Positions 16,594-24,659 of a DNA stretch of 64,000 bases are shown here, one piece after another. The stretch is from Salipiger pentaromativorans. Lineage in GTDB: Bacteria; Pseudomonadota; Alphaproteobacteria; Rhodobacterales; Rhodobacteraceae. The stretch lies in NCBI RefSeq assembly GCF_024721115.1, contig NZ_JAMDHK010000011.1:1055-65054 (forward strand), written 5' to 3'. Below the pieces are notes generated by a model. The model saw only the letters and a list, made by a program, of their open reading frames with translations. It made no database searches and was not told where the DNA came from. The number at the start of each line of letters is the position of its first letter. The first letter of the stretch is position 1. The translations under genes and the position numbers were made by a program.

Positions 16594-17082
16594 ATGACCG
16601 TGACGCTCGACATCCAGCAGCCGCAGCCCTTCGACCTTGTGGGGCCGACCATCCTCATCGCGGGCAATGCCGCCGCCTTCGAAGGTACGCTCTCCATCAC
16701 CGTGTCGGAGGGCCATGACGAGGTTACCGGCTTCACCCAGGTGGGGTCTCTCGGGCTGCGGCAGTTTCAGGCGCAGATCGCGATCCCGCCCGGCACCGCC
16801 TTCACGCTCAACCGGCTGTTCCTGACGCTGGCGGACGATACCGGCAACGAGAACGGGCCGAGCGTGACCGTTCCCGTGCTCTACGGCCCGCTGATCCTGC
16901 CGGGCTATGCGGGCTGGCAGCCCTATACGGTGCAGCCGGGCGACACGCTGACCTCCATCGCGCAGGCGCAATACGGCAACGGGGATTTCCAGCCGATCTT
17001 TCAGGCCAACCAGCACATCCTCGCCAATCCGAACCTGATCTTTCCCGGTCAGGTGCTGCGCATCCCGCGCAACGATCTCTGA
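16594..17082 (+). CDS. Gmad2 immunoglobulin-like and LysM domain protein
   Basis: The 162-residue protein has a Gmad2-like Ig fold at about 8-95 (PFDLVGPTILIAGNAAAFEG...FTQVGSLGLRQFQ) and a C-terminal LysM at about 112-160 (YTVQPGDTLTSIAQAQYGNG...HILANPNLIFPGQVLRIP). LysM binds peptidoglycan-type glycans. No signal peptide is present, which is common for such proteins in this group, so localisation is uncertain. Its single-gene context gives no further hint. Confidence 0.8.
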   Translation: MTVTLDIQQPQPFDLVGPTILIAGNAAAFEGTLSITVSEGHDEVTGFTQVGSLGLRQFQAQIAIPPGTAFTLNRLFLTLADDTGNENGPSVTVPVLYGPLILPGYAGWQPYTVQPGDTLTSIAQAQYGNGDFQPIFQANQHILANPNLIFPGQVLRIPRNDL

Positions 17083-17095
17083 ACCCTTGAGACAT

Positions 17096-17128
17096 GAAAA
17101 AGGCGCGGGCCGCTCGGGCACCGCGCCT
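17096..17128 (-). terminator. rho-independent terminator of mcl1
   Basis: Leftward, AGGCGCGG pairs with CCGCGCCT with further inner pairs, followed by TTTTT. It lies about 30 bp past the lyase stop. It may also serve the convergent LysM gene, although the T-run is on the lyase side. Confidence 0.8.
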
Positions 17129-17157
17129 GAAACCGTCGGGCGGACGGGATGGGTCTC

Positions 17158-18117
17158 TTAATGCCCGGCGATCATCTCGGATTGCTTCACGATGACTTCG
17201 GCCTGCTTGATCGAGGCGATGTCCACCAGACGGCCCTTGTAGACCGTGGCGCCCTCGCCCTTGGCCTTGGCCTCTTCCATGGCGGCGAGGATCTCGCGCG
17301 CCTCGGTCACCGCCGCCTCGGAGGGGGTGAAGACCTCGTTCGCGAGCGCGACCTGCTTGGGGTGGATGGCCCATTTGCCGACCATGCCCAGCGTCGCCGA
17401 GCGCAGCGCCTGGGCGCGGAAGCCCTCGTCGTCGGAGAAATCGCCGAACGGGCCGTCGACCGGCAGGATACCATGGGTGCGGCAGGCGGCGACGATGGCG
17501 GCCTGCGCCCAGTGCCACGGGTCGGACCAGTATTTGGCCCCCTCGCGCAGCATGTAATAATTCTCCTGGGTGCCGCCGATGCCGGTGGTGGCCATGCCCA
17601 TGGAGGCGGCGAAATCAGCCGCGCCGAGGCTCATGGCCTCAAGGCGCGGCGAGCCGGCTGCAATCTCCTCCACATGCGAGATGCCGGCTGCTGACTCGAT
17701 GATCACTTCGAACTTGATCGGTTTGGTGCGGCCCTTGGCGCGCTCGACAGCGGTCACCACCGCGTCCACCGCGTAAAGATCGGCGGCGCAGCCGACCTTG
17801 GGGATCATGATCTGGTCGAGCCGGTCGCCCGATTTCTCCAGCAGATCCACCACATCCTTGTACCAATAGGGCGTGTCGAGCCCATTGATGCGCACCGACA
17901 GGGTCTTGTTGCCCCAGTCGATATCGCCGATGGCCTGGATGATGTTCTCGCGCGCGCTGTCCTTGTCGGAGGGCGCGACGGAATCCTCGAGATCGAGATT
18001 GATCACATCCGCAGCGGACCCGGCCATCTTTTCGAAGATCGCGGGGCGCGAGCCCGGGCCGAACAACTGGCAGCGGTTGGGACGTGCCGGAGCGGCGGGC
18101 TGAATGCGGAAGCTCAT
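17158..18117 (-). CDS. mcl1: L-malyl-CoA/beta-methylmalyl-CoA lyase
   Basis: The 319-residue CoA-ester lyase (CitE-like TIM barrel) has INLDLEDSVAPSDKD, FEVIIESAAGI and KWAIHPKQVALANE. Length and motifs match Mcl1 of Rhodobacter, which cleaves malyl-CoA to glyoxylate and acetyl-CoA and beta-methylmalyl-CoA to glyoxylate and propionyl-CoA in the ethylmalonyl-CoA pathway. LDLEDSV and IESAAGI hold the Mg-binding acids. It stands alone and reads divergently from dgcN across 260 bp. The specificity is a family inference; a related (3S)-malyl-CoA thioesterase is less likely at this similarity. Confidence 0.9.
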   Translation of the reverse strand: MSFRIQPAAPARPNRCQLFGPGSRPAIFEKMAGSAADVINLDLEDSVAPSDKDSARENIIQAIGDIDWGNKTLSVRINGLDTPYWYKDVVDLLEKSGDRLDQIMIPKVGCAADLYAVDAVVTAVERAKGRTKPIKFEVIIESAAGISHVEEIAAGSPRLEAMSLGAADFAASMGMATTGIGGTQENYYMLREGAKYWSDPWHWAQAAIVAACRTHGILPVDGPFGDFSDDEGFRAQALRSATLGMVGKWAIHPKQVALANEVFTPSEAAVTEAREILAAMEEAKAKGEGATVYKGRLVDIASIKQAEVIVKQSEMIAGH

Positions 18118-18315
18118 GATTCACCTCGTCGAGTAACGATATTACGTGCGGCTTGCCGCGAGAGTTATTAAATTGCGGGATGCTGCGCAAGCAGAAACCT
18201 TGCCCAAGGTCATGCGGCAACGCGGCGAAACTCAGCGGAGTTTTTGCACGATTCTTCGGCGTCGCGCGGGAAACGCACGAAAATTCGGCGCGGGCCCTGG
18301 CGAAACGGTGGTTTT

Positions 18316-18330
18316 CGCAAAGGATTTGCG
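18316..18330. promoter_or_regulatory. palindrome CGCAAA-GGA-TTTGCG in the mcl1/dgcN divergent region
   Basis: A perfect 6+3+6 palindrome ends 47 bp before the dgcN ATG and lies about 200 bp from mcl1. It is placed to regulate dgcN. TTTGC-containing palindromes are known from short-chain acyl-CoA regulators in this group, so an mcl1 link is also possible. Confidence 0.4.
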
Positions 18331-18377
18331 TGTCATGCGGGGCAGAATGCCGCGAATCCAAACGACAGGGACCCAAA

Positions 18378-19379
18378 ATGATCGAGACCCCGTATCTGCT
18401 CTTCCTCGGAGACGCTCCGGACCCGCTGGCCGCCAAGGTTGCCCAAGGGATCAAGGACTGGCGCCCGGAGAACTGCGTGGGCCAGTTCCGCCTCGAGGGC
18501 TGCAAGGCCGACCTCAAGCTGCCGGACATGACGCTGGCCGAGGCCAAGGAAGCCGGCGCCAAGACGCTGGTCATCGGCGTGGCGAACCGGGGCGGGGTGA
18601 TTTCCCAGACCTGGAAAAAGGTGCTGGTCGAGGCGCTGGAAGAGGGGTTCGACCTGGCCTCGGGCCTGCACAACCTGCTGCGCGACGAAGAGGATCTCGC
18701 GGCGGTCGCCAAGGCGACCGGCCAGACCCTGCACGATGTGCGCATCCCTTCGGTGAAATACCCGATCGCCAATGGCGAGCCGCGCAAGGGCAAGCGTCTG
18801 TTGGCGGTGGGCACCGACTGTTCGGTCGGCAAGATGTACACGGCGCTGGCGCTGGATGCGGCGATGCGCGAGAAGGGCATGAAATCGACCTTCCGCGCCA
18901 CCGGCCAGACCGGCATCCTGATCACCGGCGACGGCGTGCCGCTGGACGCGGTGATCGCCGATTTCATGGCGGGTTCCATCGAATATCTGACGCCGGATAA
19001 CGATGACGACCATTGGGACATCATCGAGGGCCAGGGCTCGCTGTTCCATGTCAGCTATTCCGGCGTGACCATGGCGCTGGTGCATGGCGGTCAGCCCGAC
19101 GCGCTGATCCTCTGCCACGAACCGACCCGCAGCCATATGCGCGGTCTTCCCGGCTATCAGCTTCCCTCGCTCGAGGATGTGCGCGACGTGGCGCTGAAGC
19201 TGGCGCAGGTGGCGAACCCGGCCTGCAAGGTCATCGGCGTCTCGATCAACACCCAGCATATGGGCGAGGAGGAGGCCGCGGCCTATTGCGCCGAGGTCGA
19301 GGCGCGTCTGGGGCTGCCCTGCGTCGATCCGTTCCGTCATGGCGCGGCGCGTCTGGCCGAGGCGGTTGCCGCCTACTGA
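18378..19379 (+). CDS. dgcN: D-glutamate N-acetyltransferase (DUF1611)
   Basis: The 333-residue DUF1611 protein has an N-terminal Rossmann-like part (TLVIGVANRGGVISQTW) and a P-loop GTDCSVGKMYT in which Met replaces the usual Ser/Thr after Lys. It matches DgcN, which acetylates D-amino acids, chiefly D-glutamate, as the first step of converting D-Glu to L-Glu. The next gene is dgcA, the second step. ATG 18378 is used because upstream in-frame starts lack a ribosome site and the family begins MIETPYLLFLGDA. The DgcR LysR regulator is not present nearby. Confidence 0.88.
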   Translation: MIETPYLLFLGDAPDPLAAKVAQGIKDWRPENCVGQFRLEGCKADLKLPDMTLAEAKEAGAKTLVIGVANRGGVISQTWKKVLVEALEEGFDLASGLHNLLRDEEDLAAVAKATGQTLHDVRIPSVKYPIANGEPRKGKRLLAVGTDCSVGKMYTALALDAAMREKGMKSTFRATGQTGILITGDGVPLDAVIADFMAGSIEYLTPDNDDDHWDIIEGQGSLFHVSYSGVTMALVHGGQPDALILCHEPTRSHMRGLPGYQLPSLEDVRDVALKLAQVANPACKVIGVSINTQHMGEEEAAAYCAEVEARLGLPCVDPFRHGAARLAEAVAAY

Positions 19380-19440
19380 TCCTGCTGGCAGGGTTGCGAC
19401 GATCACGGGCGGCGGCACCTCAGGGGCCGCCGGGCCGTGC

Positions 19441-19460
19441 GTATTTGGAAAGAGAAGAAG
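19441..19460 (+). repeat. GTATTT...AAAGA repeat family, copy 3
   Basis: GTATTTGGAAAGAGAAGAAG is identical to copy 1 at 14418. It lies between dgcN and dgcA, and its purine-rich end stands just before the dgcA start, where it may contribute to the ribosome binding site. Confidence 0.75.
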
Positions 19461-19470
19461 GGCAGGGGTC

Positions 19471-20436
19471 TTGAGCATAGAGGTGACGCGCGACACGTTC
19501 CGGCTGGCGCAGGTCTTTACCATTTCGCGCGGCAGCCGGACCGAGGCGAAGGTGCTGACGGTCAAGGTCACCCGGGACGGGGTGACCGGCTGGGGCGAAT
19601 GCGTGCCTTATGCGCGCTATGACGAGACGCTGGAGAGCGTCGAGGCCGAGATCGCCTCGCTGCCCGCGGATGTGACCCGCGAGGCGCTTCAGGGGCTGCT
19701 GCCGCCCGGCGCCGCGCGTAACGCGGTGGATTGCGCGCTTTGGGACTGGGAAGCCAAGCGGGCCGGCAAGCCCGTCTGGGCGCTGGCGGGGCTGCCGGAG
19801 CCCGGGCCGGAGATCACCGCCTATACCCTGTCTCTGGGCACGCCCGAGTCGATGCGGGAGCAGGCCGAGAAGAATGCTTTTCGCCCGTTGCTGAAGGTCA
19901 AGCTGGGCACGCCCGACGACATGCCGCGGCTCGAGGCGGTGCGCGCCGGGGCGCCCTTGTCGAAGATCATCGTGGATGCCAACGAAGGCTGGACGGCGGA
20001 GGTCTATGCCGAGCTTGCGCCGCATCTCGTGCGGCTGGGCGTGGCGATGGTCGAGCAGCCGCTGCCGGCGGGCGAGGACGCGGCGCTTATCGGGATGGAC
20101 CGGCCGGTGCCGGTCTGCGCCGACGAGAGTTGTCACGACCGCGCCAGCCTGCCCGGGCTCAAGGGCAAATACGACATCGTCAACATCAAGCTCGACAAGA
20201 CCGGCGGGCTGACCGAAGCGCTGCTGCTGCTGGAGGCCGCGAAGGCCGAGGGCTATGGCATCTTCGTCGGCTGCATGGTGGGCTCGTCGCTGGCGATGGC
20301 GCCGGCGGTGCTGCTGGCACAGGGCGCGGCCTTTACCGATCTCGACGGGCCGCTGCTGCTGGCCGAAGACCGCCCCACGCCGCTGCGCTACGACGCGGCC
20401 GGGGTGCACCCCGCCGCGCCGGCGCTTTGGGGGTGA
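19471..20436 (+). CDS. dgcA: N-acetyl-D-glutamate racemase (dipeptide-epimerase family)
   Basis: The 321-residue enolase-superfamily enzyme has the muconate-cycloisomerase-type active site: KxK in LLKVKLGTP, metal ligands in IVDANEGW, MVEQPLP and CADESCH, and the second catalytic Lys in NIKLDKTGG. Such proteins were named L-Ala-D/L-Glu epimerases. Next to dgcN they act as DgcA, racemising N-acetyl-D-Glu to N-acetyl-L-Glu. The start is taken as TTG 19471 (read as Met, then SIEVTRDTF) because the family start follows; the upstream frame is part of the intergenic repeat. Co-transcription with dgcN across 91 bp is likely. Confidence 0.87.
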   Translation: MSIEVTRDTFRLAQVFTISRGSRTEAKVLTVKVTRDGVTGWGECVPYARYDETLESVEAEIASLPADVTREALQGLLPPGAARNAVDCALWDWEAKRAGKPVWALAGLPEPGPEITAYTLSLGTPESMREQAEKNAFRPLLKVKLGTPDDMPRLEAVRAGAPLSKIIVDANEGWTAEVYAELAPHLVRLGVAMVEQPLPAGEDAALIGMDRPVPVCADESCHDRASLPGLKGKYDIVNIKLDKTGGLTEALLLLEAAKAEGYGIFVGCMVGSSLAMAPAVLLAQGAAFTDLDGPLLLAEDRPTPLRYDAAGVHPAAPALWG

Positions 20437-20442
20437 GCGTGG

Positions 20443-21450
20443 TCAGTCCGTGTCGACCACGATGCAGGCGTTCTTGTCTCTCAGCGTGATGTCGTATCGC
20501 GAGATTGCCGTGGGGAACTCCACCTCGGTGCACAGCTCGAAGCGGGTGGGGTCGATCCGCCGGTATGTGATCTCTGCCGCGAAGGCGGTGAGATTCTGCG
20601 GGTTTCTGGCGCAACTCAGCGGATCGAGCGTTTCGGGAAGCGCGTCATGATCGACCTCGGCGCAATAGCGCACGTCCTGGGTCAGCGTGCGCAGATCGGA
20701 GAGGCGCCAGCGGTCGCGCTGCTCCATCTGCCCTTGCAGGGGGCCGCCGACGATCCAGAAGGACAGGCCGAGCGCCAGCGCCGCAAGCCCGAGCAGGGCT
20801 GCGGCGGGCAGCCCCGGTATCAGGCGGGCGGCAATGCTGCGATCCTGCCGGAAATAGGCCAGCACGACCGTGGCGATGACCGCGACAGTCAGGGATTTCG
20901 CGAGAAAGCGCGCGGTCATCTGGCCGTCGAGGAAAGTGTAGATCAGGACCAGCGCATCGCCCATCAGGGTGATGACCGCGATGAGCATCGCCAGCGACGA
21001 GAGCCAGCGGCGAATCGTGCCGTGCCGGCGCGACGGGTCGCCGCGCAGCGCGCGGGCATCGGCGCGGTCGAGAAGCCAGAAGGCCGGGGCGAAGACGATG
21101 AGCGCCGCCATCGACCAGCGCAGGCCGCTTGCGGCATAGGTCGGGGTGCGGCCGGTTTCCGGCAGCCAGACCTGGATCTGCCCGAAGAACAGCGTGAGGA
21201 CGTTGCCCGCGACCATGCCGAAAGCCACGAAGAGCAGCGCGTAGAAAAACGCATCCCGCGCCGCGGTAGAGCGGATCGGGCGGGGCACGGGGCCCGTGGA
21301 CGTGGCGGTCTCGGACCAGCCGGCGAGCGCGGCGTCGGCCTCGGTTTCGGTCCATTCCGCGGCGAGGAGATGCGCGCGGATGGCGTCGCGCGACTGGCCG
21401 CTCTTGAGCGCGTCATGCACGAAGTCTGTGAGATCCTTGGGCAGAGACAT
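20443..21450 (-). CDS. DUF5671 domain membrane protein
   Basis: The 335-residue protein has an N-terminal soluble helical part (DFVHDALKSGQSRDAIRAHLLAAEW, a SHOCT-like or UBA-like bundle) and then about five or six membrane helices between residues 65 and 240, starting FFYALLFVAFGMVAGNVLTL, as in DUF5671. A periplasmic-type C-terminal domain with two Cys pairs (RYCAEVD...LSCARN; ELCTEVE...NACIVV) follows. Function is unknown. A strong promoter with two operator palindromes precedes it, so it is tightly controlled. It reads against dgcA, whose stop is 6 bp away. Confidence 0.8.
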   Translation of the reverse strand: MSLPKDLTDFVHDALKSGQSRDAIRAHLLAAEWTETEADAALAGWSETATSTGPVPRPIRSTAARDAFFYALLFVAFGMVAGNVLTLFFGQIQVWLPETGRTPTYAASGLRWSMAALIVFAPAFWLLDRADARALRGDPSRRHGTIRRWLSSLAMLIAVITLMGDALVLIYTFLDGQMTARFLAKSLTVAVIATVVLAYFRQDRSIAARLIPGLPAAALLGLAALALGLSFWIVGGPLQGQMEQRDRWRLSDLRTLTQDVRYCAEVDHDALPETLDPLSCARNPQNLTAFAAEITYRRIDPTRFELCTEVEFPTAISRYDITLRDKNACIVVDTD

Positions 21451-21465
21451 GGGCGATTTCCTCCA

Positions 21466-21508
21466 TGAACTTTGTTCACGAAATATTTTGAACGACGTTC
21501 ATTGTCAA
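21466..21508 (-). promoter_or_regulatory. promoter with two TGAAC-N3-GTTCA operators
   Basis: Leftward, TTGACA (21508-21503), a 17-bp spacer and TATTTC (21485-21480) form a promoter. One perfect palindrome TGAACGACGTTCA (21489-21501) sits inside the spacer. A second, TGAACTTTGTTCA (21466-21478), covers the likely start point. Their centres are 23 bp apart, about two helical turns. This is the layout of a repressor of the TetR type. GGAGG follows before the ATG at 21450. Confidence 0.7.
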
Positions 21509-21647
21509 TGCGAAACGTCGTCTTTTTCCGTCTACCGCGGGCGGAGCCCCCGAAATGGCTTGAACATGGGGGACCGGCCCCGCAAACCAAGAACATCCCC
21601 GGTTCCGGGACCACCTACACCATCCTATGTCGCACAAGGAGTATGAC

Positions 21648-22511
21648 ATGAGCCGCACCGTTTACCTCAACGGAGAGTATCTGCCCGAGGCCGAAGCCAA
21701 GGTTTCGATCTTCGATCGCGCCTTTCTGATGGCGGACGGGGTCTATGAGGTGACCTCGGTGCTGGGCGGCAAGCTGATCGACTTCGACGGCCACCTGGCG
21801 CGTCTGGAACGCTCGTTGACCGAGCTCGACATGCCGAAGCCGGCCGCGTTCGACGAGCTGCTCGAGATCCACCGCAAGCTGGTGGAGCTGAACGGCATCG
21901 ACGAGGGGCTGATCTATCTGCAGGTTACCCGGGGCGCACCTGGTGACCGCGATTTCGCCTTTCCCGACCCCGAGAGCTGTGAGCCGACCCTGGTGCTGTT
22001 CACCCAGTCGAAGCCCGGTCTGGCGGACAGCCCGACCGCCAAGACCGGCATCAAGGTGATCTCGATCGAGGACATCCGCTGGGGGCGCCGCGACATCAAG
22101 ACGGTGCAGCTTCTCTACCCCTCGATGGGCAAGATGATGGCCAAGAAGGCGGGCGCCGACGATGCCTGGATGGTCGAGGACGGCGCGGTGACCGAGGGGA
22201 CCTCGAACAACGCCTATATCGTCAAGGACGGCAAGATCATCACCCGCAACCTCAGCACCGACATTCTGCATGGCATCACCCGCGCGGCGGTGCTGAAATT
22301 CGCCCGCGAGGCGCAGATGATCGTCGAGGAACGGCCCTTCACCATCGAAGAGGCGCAACAGGCGGACGAGGCGTTCTATACCTCGGCCTCGGCCTTCGTC
22401 ATGCCGGTGGTCGAGATCGACGGCGCCAAGATCGGCGACGGCACGCCCGGCGGCGTCGCGTTGCGGCTGCGGGAGATCTATCTGGATGAAAGCCGCAAGG
22501 CCGGGATCTGA
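21648..22511 (+). CDS. dat: D-amino-acid transaminase
   Basis: The 287-residue fold-type IV PLP enzyme has the PLP lysine K151 in RRDIKTVQLL and the typical GAVTEGTSNNAYIV and ADEAFYTSASAFVMPV. It interconverts D-amino acids and 2-oxo acids, in particular D-Ala plus 2-oxoglutarate to pyruvate plus D-Glu. The start at 21648 has AAGGAG 7 bases upstream; the track-like longer start at 21627 would include that ribosome site. The neighbouring dgcN/dgcA could consume the D-Glu it makes. A branched-chain or 4-amino-4-deoxychorismate relative is less likely given the DIK and SASAFV motifs. Confidence 0.88.
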   Translation: MSRTVYLNGEYLPEAEAKVSIFDRAFLMADGVYEVTSVLGGKLIDFDGHLARLERSLTELDMPKPAAFDELLEIHRKLVELNGIDEGLIYLQVTRGAPGDRDFAFPDPESCEPTLVLFTQSKPGLADSPTAKTGIKVISIEDIRWGRRDIKTVQLLYPSMGKMMAKKAGADDAWMVEDGAVTEGTSNNAYIVKDGKIITRNLSTDILHGITRAAVLKFAREAQMIVEERPFTIEEAQQADEAFYTSASAFVMPVVEIDGAKIGDGTPGGVALRLREIYLDESRKAGI

Positions 22512-22565
22512 CCGCTTGCACCGCGTCGCCTGAACGGGGACAACCTCGGACAAGGAGGCGCGGAG

Positions 22566-24659
22566 ATGCGGGATTTCTTTGCCATCGTGGCGATCATTCT
22601 GGCGGTGGTGTCGCTGGGCGTCTTTCAGGTGCCCGGCGACAATGCGCTTTTGGATGCCGGGATCCGCGCCGAGGCACAGGGCGCGGTCTATCAGCAGAAA
22701 CATCCGATCGGCATCGCGGTGACGCGCGGCGTGGTCACCGCCACGGGCCGGGTCGAGAGCGATGAGGAGCGCGCGGCGCTGATCGCCACGCTGGCGGCGC
22801 TGGAGGGTGTCGAGGGGGTGACGGACGACCTGACGGTGCTGCCGCAGGTGGCGCCCTTCACGCTGGAGATCCGCAAGGGACCCGAGGGCGTCGCGTTGGC
22901 GGGGCATGTCGTCTCGGAGGCGCAGGGCGTCGCGTTGCAGGAGATGCTGGGCCCCTCAGAGGCGCTGGTGGTCGCGGCGGGTGCGCCGGACGAGCTTTGG
23001 TCCGGGGTGGTGGCGCGGGCGGCCTCGGTCCTCGCGCGGATGCTGGATGCACGGTTGGAGGTCGAGGACCGGGCGCTGCGCCTGTCGGGCCGGGTGCATC
23101 TGCCGGCGACTCTGGACGAGATTCGCGATGCGCTGGCCGATCTGCCCGAGGGTTACGATCTGACGCTGGATCTTGCGGCGGTCGATGACGGGTTGCCCTA
23201 TCGCCTGACGGTCTCGCGCGATCCGCATATGGGGCTGCGTCTTGACGGAAAGCTGCCGCCGGAATTCGACCGTGCGCCGCTGGCCGCGCTGGGTGCAGCG
23301 CAGGAGGAGGCGCTGGTCACGGCGCCGCTGCCGCTCCCCCAGCCGCGTTTCGAGCCGGCGTTGGCGGTGGCGCTGCCGGTCTTCGCCGGGCTGAAGGCGG
23401 GGCAGATGACCGTCACCGACACGCTTGTCTCGCTTTCGGGCGGGCCGGTCCCGGAGGCGGAGATGGCGGCGGCCGAGGCGCTGCGCGGGGATCTGCCGGC
23501 AGGCGTGGCGCTGTCTCTGGCGCTGGTGCCCGAGGACGACGGCGCGCCGCTGGTGCTGCGTGCCGAATGGCGTGGGGATGCGCTGCTGCTGTCGGGCAAG
23601 GTGCCGGCGGATTTCCCGGAAGATGCAGGCGGGGCCTTTGACGTACCGGTGCAGATGCAGGATCTGGCGCGCTCCCCCTGGCCGGACCTGACCGGCTGGA
23701 ACGCCACCGCGCTGGCGGCGCTTTCGGCGCTGGCGATGCTCGAACGGGGGGCGTTGCTGCTGTCCTCCGACGGGCTGGAGCTGTCGGGGGTGGCCGCCAA
23801 CCCGGAGGAGCGGGATCGGGCGCTGGCCTCGGTCGCGCCCGACACGGCCCGTATCGCGCTTCAGGACGATGGCACGCCTCCGGCCTTCTCGCTGCGCTAC
23901 GATGTGGCCCGGGGGGCGGAGCTGACGGGCAAGCTGCCCGCCGGTCTGGAGCCCGAGGCGATGGCGGGGGCGCTTGGTCTGACGGCGGTTGACGGCGCGC
24001 CCAAGGTGTCGCCGGAGACCAGCCCGGCGCCGGTTCAAGAGGTGCTGGAGGCGCTGGGCCGCTGGCTGCCCGAGATGGATTCGGCGGTGCTGACCCTTGC
24101 GGCGGGCGGGCTGAGCGTCGCCGTCACGGTGCGCCCGGCGAGCGATGCGCGCGCGCTCGAGGCGGAGCTGCGCGCGTCGCTGCCGGAAGCGGTGGCGCTC
24201 AGCGTCGCGGCGCCGGAGGCGCTGCCCGGCACCGGAGATCGCCGGGACAATGTGCTGAGCGGCGGGACCGAGGTCTTTGCCGCCGGGGTCTGGCTGCCGG
24301 AGCTGTTTTTCACGCCCACGGAAGAGAGCTGCAACGCCCGCTTCCGGTCGGTGCCGCAGGTGCCCTTTGCGCGGGGCGGCTTCTCGCCCCTGCTGGGCTC
24401 GGCGCGGCCGCTGGCGGAGCTCACCGCGCTGGCCCGGGCCTGCACGCGCTTTGCCGGGTTGGAGCTGACCGTCACTGGCCACGCGGGCAGCGCCGAGATC
24501 CCGGTGCTGAACCGCCAGCTCAGCCGCCGCCGGGCGGAGGCGGTCCGGGCGATCCTGGCGGCGCGGGGGGTGCCGGCGGGGCTGATCGTGGCGCAGGGGC
24601 TGGGTGACGATGGATCGGGCGACCGGCTGGGCTATGCGGTTGCGGCGCCGTCCAGATAA
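22566..24659 (+). CDS. OmpA family protein with BON domain
   Basis: The 697-residue protein has an N-terminal membrane helix (FFAIVAIILAVVSLGVFQV, residues 3-21). A BON-type domain lies at about 48-95 (GIAVTRGVVTATGRVESDEE...GVEGVTDDLTV). A long Ala/Leu/Gly-rich central region probably holds degenerate BON-like repeats, and a C-terminal OmpA-like peptidoglycan-binding domain lies at about 585-690 (VPFARGGFSPLLGSARPLAEL...NRQLSRRRAEAVRAIL). It would span the periplasm from an inner-membrane anchor to the cell wall. Its last 28 bases overlap the end of the convergent flavoprotein gene. Confidence 0.82.
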   Translation: MRDFFAIVAIILAVVSLGVFQVPGDNALLDAGIRAEAQGAVYQQKHPIGIAVTRGVVTATGRVESDEERAALIATLAALEGVEGVTDDLTVLPQVAPFTLEIRKGPEGVALAGHVVSEAQGVALQEMLGPSEALVVAAGAPDELWSGVVARAASVLARMLDARLEVEDRALRLSGRVHLPATLDEIRDALADLPEGYDLTLDLAAVDDGLPYRLTVSRDPHMGLRLDGKLPPEFDRAPLAALGAAQEEALVTAPLPLPQPRFEPALAVALPVFAGLKAGQMTVTDTLVSLSGGPVPEAEMAAAEALRGDLPAGVALSLALVPEDDGAPLVLRAEWRGDALLLSGKVPADFPEDAGGAFDVPVQMQDLARSPWPDLTGWNATALAALSALAMLERGALLLSSDGLELSGVAANPEERDRALASVAPDTARIALQDDGTPPAFSLRYDVARGAELTGKLPAGLEPEAMAGALGLTAVDGAPKVSPETSPAPVQEVLEALGRWLPEMDSAVLTLAAGGLSVAVTVRPASDARALEAELRASLPEAVALSVAAPEALPGTGDRRDNVLSGGTEVFAAGVWLPELFFTPTEESCNARFRSVPQVPFARGGFSPLLGSARPLAELTALARACTRFAGLELTVTGHAGSAEIPVLNRQLSRRRAEAVRAILAARGVPAGLIVAQGLGDDGSGDRLGYAVAAPSR

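Noticed and set aside
21466-21510. LexA (SOS) box
   Set aside because: Alphaproteobacterial LexA sites are GTTC-N7-GTTC type. Here the spacings are 3 and 19, giving palindromes rather than that direct repeat.
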